Shown: piece by piece, positions 58,244 to 64,000 of the stretch | Layout: every line of letters starts with the position of its first letter | Position numbering within the stretch: position 1 is the stretch's first letter | From: Pseudomonas sp. R-28-1W-6 | GTDB taxonomy: Bacteria > Pseudomonadota > Gammaproteobacteria > Pseudomonadales > Pseudomonadaceae | DNA: 64,000 nt | Direction: 5' to 3' | NCBI RefSeq assembly: GCF_009799925.1 | Contig: NZ_WELK01000002.1 | Coordinates: forward strand, 434,001-498,000 | Position numbers and translations under genes: made by a program | The notes under the pieces: model-generated | What the model was told of the DNA's origin: nothing | What the model saw: only the letters and a program-made list of their open reading frames with translations | Databases searched by the model: none

Positions 58244-59947
58244 ATGAACGACACAGTTTCTCTTTCCGGCCTGGCCCGCCAGATAGTCTTGGCCGAACTG
58301 CTCGATGAGCGTACGGCGCAGCAAGCTCAGCAGCAGGCTGCGCGCAACAAGCTGCCGCTGGTCACCTACCTGGTGCAGAACAAGCTGGTCAAGAGCCGCG
58401 CCCTGGCCGAACTGGCAGCAGAACAGTTCGGCATCGCCTTCATGGACCTCGGCGCCATGGACAAGGAGAGCCAGCCGCGTGACCTGGTCAGCGAAAAACT
58501 GACTCGCCAGCACCGTGCCCTGCCGCTCTATCGTCGTGGCAACAAGCTGTATGTCGGGATATCCGACCCGACCAACCACCAGGCCATCACCGATATCCAG
58601 TTCAGCACCGGTCTCAATACCGAAGCCATCCTGGTCGAAGACGACAAGCTCGGCGACGCCATCGAGAAGTTCTTCGACAACGCCACCACCGGCCTGGAAG
58701 GCATGGGCGATATCGACCTGGACAGTGTCGATATCGAGTCGGTAGATGACGACAAGAGAGACGATGGCCCCGGTAGCGATGCCGATGACGCCCCGGTGGT
58801 GCGCTTCGTCAACAAGATGCTGCTGGACGCGATCAAGGGCGGCTCCTCCGACCTGCACTTCGAGCCCTACGAGAAAGCCTATCGCGTTCGCTTCCGTACC
58901 GACGGCATCCTGCATGAGGCGGCGCGTCCGCCCATCCAGCTGGCTCCACGCATCTCGGCACGCCTGAAGGTCATGGCCAGCCTGGACATTTCCGAGCGGC
59001 GCAAGCCGCAGGATGGCCGGATCAAGATGAAAATTTCCAAGACCAAGGCCATCGACTTCCGGGTCAACACCCTTCCCACCCTGTGGGGGGAAAAGATCGT
59101 CATGCGGATCCTCGACCCCACCAGCGCCCAAATGGGTATCGATGCACTGGGCTACGAGGACTTCCAGAAAGAACTGTACATGAATGCCCTCAAGCAACCC
59201 CAGGGCATGATTCTGGTCACCGGCCCCACTGGCTCCGGCAAGACCGTATCCCTGTATACCGGCCTGAATATCCTCAATACCATCGACGTGAACATTTCCA
59301 CCGCCGAAGATCCGGTGGAGATCAATCTGGAGGGCATCAACCAGGTCAACGTCAACCCCAGGCAGGGCATGGACTTCTCCCAGGCGCTTCGCGCCTTCCT
59401 GCGCCAGGACCCGGACATCATCATGGTGGGTGAGATCCGCGATCTGGAAACCGCGGAAATCGCCATCAAGGCCGCACAAACCGGCCATATGGTGATGTCG
59501 ACACTGCACACCAACAGCGCGGCGGAAACCCTGACCCGCCTACGCAACATGGGGGTACCGGCATTCAACATCGCCACTTCGGTCAACCTGATCATCGCCC
59601 AGCGCCTGGCGCGCAAACTCTGCCCAAGCTGCAAAAAGTCTGTCGAGATTCCAGCCGAGACCCTGATCAAGGAGGGCTTCCCCGAAGCCCAGATCGGTAA
59701 ATTCAAACTCTACGGCCCCATCGGCTGCGAGAATTGCAAGGGTGGCTATAAAGGCCGAGTGGGTATTTATGAAGTAGTTAAAATCACGCCTGCACTGCAA
59801 CGGCTTATCATGGAAGAAGGTAACTCCATTGAAATCGCCGAGCAGGCGCGCCGTGATGGTTTCAATGATTTGCGCACGTCCGGCCTATTCAAGGCCATGC
59901 AGGGCATCACCAGCCTTGAGGAAATCAACCGCGTGACCAAGGACTAA
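58244..59947 (+). CDS. pilB: Type IV pilus assembly ATPase PilB
   Basis: Hexameric motor for pilus extension. ATG 58244 (MNDTVSLSGLARQIVLAELL) matches the N-terminus of known PilB proteins and gives 567 residues; the ATG at 58232 is an alternative, and neither has a good ribosome site. N-terminal T2SSE_N domain (about 55-150), Walker A GPTGSGKT (about 327-334), Asp box, Walker B IIMVGEIRDLETAEIA, His box, and the tetracysteine zinc site CPSC...CENC (about 465-510). Divergent from pilA. Confidence 0.97.
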   Translation: MNDTVSLSGLARQIVLAELLDERTAQQAQQQAARNKLPLVTYLVQNKLVKSRALAELAAEQFGIAFMDLGAMDKESQPRDLVSEKLTRQHRALPLYRRGNKLYVGISDPTNHQAITDIQFSTGLNTEAILVEDDKLGDAIEKFFDNATTGLEGMGDIDLDSVDIESVDDDKRDDGPGSDADDAPVVRFVNKMLLDAIKGGSSDLHFEPYEKAYRVRFRTDGILHEAARPPIQLAPRISARLKVMASLDISERRKPQDGRIKMKISKTKAIDFRVNTLPTLWGEKIVMRILDPTSAQMGIDALGYEDFQKELYMNALKQPQGMILVTGPTGSGKTVSLYTGLNILNTIDVNISTAEDPVEINLEGINQVNVNPRQGMDFSQALRAFLRQDPDIIMVGEIRDLETAEIAIKAAQTGHMVMSTLHTNSAAETLTRLRNMGVPAFNIATSVNLIIAQRLARKLCPSCKKSVEIPAETLIKEGFPEAQIGKFKLYGPIGCENCKGGYKGRVGIYEVVKITPALQRLIMEEGNSIEIAEQARRDGFNDLRTSGLFKAMQGITSLEEINRVTKD

Positions 59948-59950
59948 ACC

Positions 59951-61168
59951 ATGGCCGAAAAAACTCTAAACACCAGCGTCTTTGCCTGGGAGGGCACGGA
60001 TAAGCGCGGCGCCAAGGTCAAAGGCGAGTTGTCCGGGCAAAGCCCTGCATTGGTCAAGGCTCAGCTGCGCAAGCAAGGCATCAACCCGCTCAAGGTTCGC
60101 AAGAAATCCGTCGCACTGTTCGGCCAGGGGAAAAAGATCAAGCCGATGGACATTGCCCTGTTCACTCGGCAGATGGCCACAATGATGAAAGCCGGCGTCC
60201 CGCTGCTGAACTCCTTCGACATCATCAGCGAAGGCTTCGACAATCCCAACATGCGCAAGCTGGTCGACGAGGTGAAACAGGACGTTGCCGCCGGCAACAG
60301 TTTTGCCGCCTCGCTACGCAAACGCCCGCTGTACTTCGATGAGTTGTATTGCAATCTGGTCGAGGCTGGCGAGCAGGCCGGCGCCCTGGAAACTCTGCTG
60401 GATCGGGTTGCCACCTACAAGGAAAAGACCGAGGCCCTCAAGGCCAAAATCAAGAAGGCGATGAATTACCCTATTGCAGTAATCGTCGTTGCGGTAATTG
60501 TCTCCGCCATTCTGCTAATCAAAGTAGTCCCCCAATTCGAGTCCGTTTTCGCCAACTTCGGTGCAGAACTACCAGCCTTTACCCAAATGGTCATAGCCCT
60601 GTCACAAGCCTTACAAAAATGGTGGCTGGCCGTGCTGGCCGGGCTTTTTGCGGCAGCCGTCGCCTTCAAGGAAGCACACAAGCGCTCAGAGAAATTCCGT
60701 AATTGGCTTGATCGCTCAGTTTTGAAATTACCGATTGTCGGAGACATTATTTACAAGTCATCTGTTGCCCGTTACGCCCGTACGCTGGCAACAACCTTTG
60801 CCGCCGGCGTCCCGCTGGTTGAGGCGTTGGACTCGGTAGCGGGGGCCACCGGCAATATCGTGTTTAAGACGGCGGTCAACCAAATCAAACAGGATGTCTC
60901 CACCGGCATGCAGCTGAACTTCTCCATGCGCACCACCGGGGTTTTTCCCAGCATGGCGCTGCAGATGACCTCCATCGGCGAAGAATCCGGCGCCCTCGAC
61001 GACATGCTCGACAAAGTGGCCAGCTTTTACGAGACCGAGGTCGACAATATGGTCGATAGCCTGACCAGCCTGATGGAGCCGATGATCATGTCGGTACTCG
61101 GGGTGCTGGTTGGCGGCCTGGTCGTTGCCATGTACCTGCCGATCTTCCAACTGGGCGCCGTTGTCTAA
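59951..61168 (+). CDS. pilC: Type IV pilus inner-membrane platform protein PilC
   Basis: 405 residues, 3 bp after pilB. Two copies of the T2SSF domain (about 70-195 and 275-400) and three membrane helices (about 172-195, 222-242, 375-398). Family blocks FTRQMATMMKAGVPLLNSFD and YARTLATTFAAGVPLVEALD repeat the same motif in each half. It links PilB movement to pilin addition. Confidence 0.97.
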   Translation: MAEKTLNTSVFAWEGTDKRGAKVKGELSGQSPALVKAQLRKQGINPLKVRKKSVALFGQGKKIKPMDIALFTRQMATMMKAGVPLLNSFDIISEGFDNPNMRKLVDEVKQDVAAGNSFAASLRKRPLYFDELYCNLVEAGEQAGALETLLDRVATYKEKTEALKAKIKKAMNYPIAVIVVAVIVSAILLIKVVPQFESVFANFGAELPAFTQMVIALSQALQKWWLAVLAGLFAAAVAFKEAHKRSEKFRNWLDRSVLKLPIVGDIIYKSSVARYARTLATTFAAGVPLVEALDSVAGATGNIVFKTAVNQIKQDVSTGMQLNFSMRTTGVFPSMALQMTSIGEESGALDDMLDKVASFYETEVDNMVDSLTSLMEPMIMSVLGVLVGGLVVAMYLPIFQLGAVV

Positions 61169-61170
61169 CC

Positions 61171-62040
61171 ATGCAGTTGATCGACTTTCTGGCCGGCAAC
61201 TTGCCGGCCTTTGTTTTATGCGCCCTGCTCCTCGGCCTGCTGATCGGCAGTTTCCTCAACGTGGTGGTCTATCGCCTGCCGAAGATGATGCAGCACGACT
61301 GGCGCCTGCAGGCGCGGGAGGTGCTCGAGCTTCCCGAAGAACCGGCCGGGGAAACCTTCAACCTGATCCTGCCGCATTCGAGCTGCCCGCATTGCGGGCA
61401 CCAGATCAAGCCGTGGGAGAACATCCCGGTCATCAGCTACCTGTTCCTGCGCGGCAAGTGCTCCAACTGCAAGGCACCGATCAGCAAGCGCTACCCGCTG
61501 GTGGAGTTGGCCTGCGGCCTGCTGTCCGCCTATGTCGCGCTGCATTTCGGTTTTGGCTGGCCTGCGGCCGCCATGTTGCTGCTGACCTGGGGCCTACTGG
61601 CGATGAGCCTGATCGACTGCGACCACCAGCTGCTGCCGGACGCCCTGGTGCTGCCGTTGCTGTGGCTGGGTTTGATCCTCAATCACTACAGCCTGTTCAC
61701 CAGCCTGGAAGACGCCCTGTGGGGCGCGGTAGCCGGCTATTTGAGCCTGTGGTCGGTGTACTGGTTGTTCAAGCTGCTGACCGGCAAGGAAGGCATGGGC
61801 TATGGCGACTTCAAGCTGCTGGCCATGCTCGGTGCCTGGGGCGGCTGGCAGATCCTGCCGCTGACCATCCTGCTGTCGTCCCTGATCGGCGCCGTGCTCG
61901 GGGTGATCATGCTGCGCCTGCGCAACCAGGAAACCAGCACGCCCATCCCCTTCGGCCCCTATCTGGCGATTGCCGGCTGGATTGCGCTGCTCTGGGGTGA
62001 TCAAATAACCGGAGCCTATTTGCAATTTGCCCGGTTTTGA
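61171..62040 (+). CDS. pilD: Prepilin peptidase/N-methyltransferase PilD
   Basis: 289 residues, 2 bp after pilC. Cuts and N-methylates type IV prepilins and type II secretion pseudopilins in the inner membrane. The cytoplasmic loop has two CxxC pairs (SCPHCGH and KCSNCKA, about 71-100). The aspartyl-protease residues are in MSLIDCDHQLLPD (about 149) and GYGDFKLLAMLGAWGG (about 213). About eight membrane helices. Confidence 0.97.
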   Translation: MQLIDFLAGNLPAFVLCALLLGLLIGSFLNVVVYRLPKMMQHDWRLQAREVLELPEEPAGETFNLILPHSSCPHCGHQIKPWENIPVISYLFLRGKCSNCKAPISKRYPLVELACGLLSAYVALHFGFGWPAAAMLLLTWGLLAMSLIDCDHQLLPDALVLPLLWLGLILNHYSLFTSLEDALWGAVAGYLSLWSVYWLFKLLTGKEGMGYGDFKLLAMLGAWGGWQILPLTILLSSLIGAVLGVIMLRLRNQETSTPIPFGPYLAIAGWIALLWGDQITGAYLQFARF

Positions 62041-62652
62041 ATGAACACACCCTGGATTCTCGGCCTGACCGGCGGTATCGGCAGCGGTAAAAGCGCGGCA
62101 GCCCAGCACTTCACCGACCTCGGCGTGCACCTGATCGACGCCGACCACGCCGCCCGCTGGGTCGTCGAGCCTGGCCGTCCGGCCCTGGCCCGCATCGTCG
62201 AGCGCTTCGGCCCGCAGGTGCTGCAAGCCGACGGCCAACTGGATCGCGCCGCCCTGCGCCAGCTGATCTTTCAGGATCAGCAGCAGCGGCGCTGGCTGGA
62301 AAGCCTGCTGCACCCGCTGATCGGCGAGGAAATCCGCAATTACCTGGCGCGCGCGGAATCGCCCTATGCGATCCTGGTTTCGCCGCTGCTGATCGAATCC
62401 GGGCAGACCACCATGACCAAGCGGGTCCTGGTGGTGGATGCGCCCGAAGAGCTGCAACGGCAACGCACCATGGCCCGCGACCAGGTCTCAGCCGCCCAGG
62501 TCGAGGCCATTCTCAAGGCCCAGGCGGCCCGCGATGAGCGCCTGCGCCATGCCGACGACGTACTATTGAACGATCGCGACCCGGCCTGGCTACACAGCGA
62601 AGTCGAACGCCTGCACCGCTTTTACCTGACCCTGCGAGGAGGACAACCTTGA
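62041..62652 (+). CDS. coaE: Dephospho-CoA kinase
   Basis: Last step of coenzyme A synthesis. 203 residues; the ATG touches the pilD stop. P-loop GGIGSGKS (about 10-17), [13 protein letters not shown] and [10 protein letters not shown] are typical. The pilBCD-coaE-yacG order is usual in Pseudomonas; expression is by read-through from the pilus genes, as no promoter is evident. Confidence 0.96.
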   Translation: MNTPWILGLTGGIGSGKSAAAQHFTDLGVHLIDADHAARWVVEPGRPALARIVERFGPQVLQADGQLDRAALRQLIFQDQQQRRWLESLLHPLIGEEIRNYLARAESPYAILVSPLLIESGQTTMTKRVLVVDAPEELQRQRTMARDQVSAAQVEAILKAQAARDERLRHADDVLLNDRDPAWLHSEVERLHRFYLTLRGGQP

Positions 62653-62843
62653 GCAGCACCGTCGAATGCCCGACCTGCGGCGCCCCCGTCGAATGGGGCC
62701 CGCAAAGCCCAAGCCGGCCCTTTTGCAGCGAGCGCTGCAAGCTGATCGATCTCGGCGCCTGGGCCACCGAAGCCCACGTGATTGCCGGCGACCCACTGGA
62801 AGACGAACTGTTTTCCGGCGAGCTGCCACCCCGCGAGCATTGA
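62649..62843 (+). CDS. yacG: DNA gyrase inhibitor YacG (zinc-ribbon protein)
   Basis: 64 residues from a TTG start at 62649 that overlaps the coaE stop by 4 bp; GAGGAGG lies 6 nt upstream and fixes the start. Cys 7, Cys 10, Cys 26 and Cys 30 (CPTC and FCSERCK) bind one zinc. E. coli YacG binds GyrB and inhibits gyrase. The C-terminal tail is acidic, as usual. Confidence 0.94.
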   Translation: MSSTVECPTCGAPVEWGPQSPSRPFCSERCKLIDLGAWATEAHVIAGDPLEDELFSGELPPREH

Positions 62844-63020
62844 GCGCCCTAGCGACTCACCCGGCCCTACGCCACGCCCAGTAACCCGACTCGGATTTGC
62901 CGGGGGCGCCAGCTCGCAGAGCGCCGCGGTGCGCGCAGCGGCACCCTCCGCACCAACCACAGCAGCGCACCCAAGCCAATCACCCGTGCGAGCTGAGCGT
63001 TCGCCGAGTCAACGCAAGGC

Positions 63021-63236
63021 CTAAGGCCTCATGAAGCTATAGTCGCGCTGATCATCCAGGTTATCGGCCAGAAACTGCAGCTCGGCTGCCAGGTCGGCCG
63101 GCTGGCGCAGCCGCTGGTTGCCGGCCACCACCGCGCTGAGCAGGGCCCGCAAGGCGAGCAGAGGGTCGATACCCAGCTCCTGCGCACGCTGCAGACTGCC
63201 CTCGACCTCTCCCCGCGCCCACTCGTGTACACCCAT
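63021..63236 (-). CDS. Small conserved helical protein
   Basis: Start at ATG 63236 (MGVHEWARGEVEGSLQRAQE) with GGAGG 8 nt upstream; the longer reading from 63332 has no ribosome site. 71 residues, predicted two to three helices (GIDPLLALRALLSAVVAGNQ and LAAELQFLADNLDDQRDYSF). No known domain. A small gene at this place next to yacG is also present in P. aeruginosa (recalled order), which supports that it is real. It is 102 bp downstream of the permease gene on the same strand. Confidence 0.7.
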   Translation of the reverse strand: MGVHEWARGEVEGSLQRAQELGIDPLLALRALLSAVVAGNQRLRQPADLAAELQFLADNLDDQRDYSFMRP

Positions 63237-63338
63237 GTCGCTGCCTCCACTGTTTTGCCGAGCTTGCGCTGGCGGCGTGGACGGCGGTTGATCCAGGTCA
63301 AGCCGGCAGCCTCGATCCAGCCGCTGAAGCATGCCCCA

Positions 63339-64000
63339 TCAGGAAGACGGGGGCTCGTCCTTCCACGGCGCCGACAGGTAGCGCGTGCGGTTGAAGGTTT
63401 CCAGCCAGTCCGGATAGAACACCACCAGGCCGCTGACCAGCATGCCGTTGATGAAGGCCTCGGGAAACATGATCAGCCAGAGGTAGCCGGCGAAGTCATC
63501 CAGCCACGGCGGCATCACATACAGCCCGTCGAGCCACAGCACGCCGAGCCCGGCCAGCAAGCTGAGCAGCACGGCCAGCGCCGCCGGGAAGAAGCCGCAG
63601 CAGAAGATGTAGACGAACAGGTTGCGCGGCTGCCGCCGCTCCACCAGCTGCGCACAGAGCTCGGTGACCAGCACCGGGATCGACACCAGCAGTATGCCGT
63701 TGAGCCCCAGCGCCGCCAGATCCTGACGCCCCATGGCCAGCAGCCCCAGCTGCGCCGCCAGGCCGCAGAGCACGGCCAGCGGCCAGTCCAGCAGCAGGGT
63801 GACCACGGTCATGCCGATGAAGTGGTAGGACAGGCCCGAAGCGAAATCGCGGCGCACCAGCCATAGCAGGAACAGCGCCAGCACCGTGCCGAACAGCAGG
63901 TGCTGGCGCCGCTGATCGCTGAACAGCTCGACCCAGGGCGCACGCCACAGCGCCCAGAGCAGCAGCGGCAGATAGATCAGCCAACCGCACCAGAGGCTGG
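63339..64000 (-). CDS. Energy-coupling factor-type permease (CbiM-like), 5' end outside window
   Basis: The frame is open from the window edge (reading WCGWLIYLPLLLWALW near 63970) to a TGA at 63339-63341; about 220 codons are present. Five to six membrane helices, with family segments GLSYHFIGMTVVTLLLDWPL and FPEAFINGMLVSGLVVFYPD. It resembles the CbiM/ECF S-component-like permeases found beside yacG in Pseudomonas; substrate (a metal or cofactor) unknown. A predicted internal GTG at 63884 is not the true start. Confidence 0.75.
   Translation of the reverse strand, partial: SLWCGWLIYLPLLLWALWRAPWVELFSDQRRQHLLFGTVLALFLLWLVRRDFASGLSYHFIGMTVVTLLLDWPLAVLCGLAAQLGLLAMGRQDLAALGLNGILLVSIPVLVTELCAQLVERRQPRNLFVYIFCCGFFPAALAVLLSLLAGLGVLWLDGLYVMPPWLDDFAGYLWLIMFPEAFINGMLVSGLVVFYPDWLETFNRTRYLSAPWKDEPPSS

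Overview
The window reads as chromosomal DNA of a Pseudomonas species. The evidence is high GC with strong G/C third positions in the core, a tmRNA whose tag reads ANDDNYALAA, and gene orders that I recall from the P. aeruginosa chromosome: dapB-dnaJ-dnaK-grpE-recN, fur/bamE, smpB/lldR-lldP-lldD-dld, and ampE-ampD-DUF1631/nadC-tRNA-Thr-pilA/pilB-pilC-pilD-coaE-yacG. Species cannot be fixed from the sequence alone.

Layout. (1) 1-8.9 kb: dapB (cut by the window edge), the heat-shock chaperone genes dnaJ, dnaK and grpE with two near-perfect sigma-32 promoters, recN under a LexA box, fur divergent from bamE, rnfH-ratA, and smpB, which has a -10 box so close to its ATG that the mRNA may be almost leaderless. 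(2) 9.0-15.9 kb: the lactate-use locus, with the repressor gene lldR divergent from lldP-lldD-dld, a textbook 23-bp LldR operator between them and a 120-bp inverted-repeat element between lldP and lldD. (3) 16.1-19.8 kb: a small exported protein, a large hybrid sensor kinase and tmRNA. (4) 19.8-42.2 kb: accessory DNA with visibly lower GC. It starts with a tyrosine integrase seated at the tmRNA 3' end and ends at polB. It holds an MscS channel with a cyclic-nucleotide domain, a LysR/pirin pair, a same-strand array of eight enzyme and transport genes (alpha/beta hydrolase, isochorismatase-like hydrolase, DoxX, ABM-domain membrane protein, Tat-exported amidohydrolase, MFS exporter with an ABM-like tail, YcaC-like hydrolase, catalase) followed by a LysR gene, two related winged-helix/STAND ATPase regulators facing each other, a GlxA-type AraC regulator and an AraC pseudogene. 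(5) 42.2-53.8 kb: polB, a previously unlabelled Rsm/CsrB-type small RNA, a DUF4344 metallopeptidase, nnrS with a CopD-like partner, two tandem tiny lipoproteins, tatD, a chemoreceptor, a ROK sugar kinase and ampD-ampE. (6) 53.8-64 kb: DUF1631, nadC, tRNA-Thr, the type IV pilus genes pilA (sigma-54 promoter) and pilBCD, coaE, yacG, a small conserved gene and a partial energy-coupling-factor permease.

Working together: chaperone and SOS genes carry their own stress promoters; LldR controls import of lactate and oxidation of both isomers; SmpB and tmRNA, coded in the same window, form the ribosome-rescue pair; PilA is processed by PilD and polymerised by PilB/PilC. The most interesting items are the Rsm-like sRNA at about 44.77-44.88 kb and the 26.5-35.2 kb catabolic or detoxification array with its unusual set of regulators, whose substrate cannot be read from the sequence.
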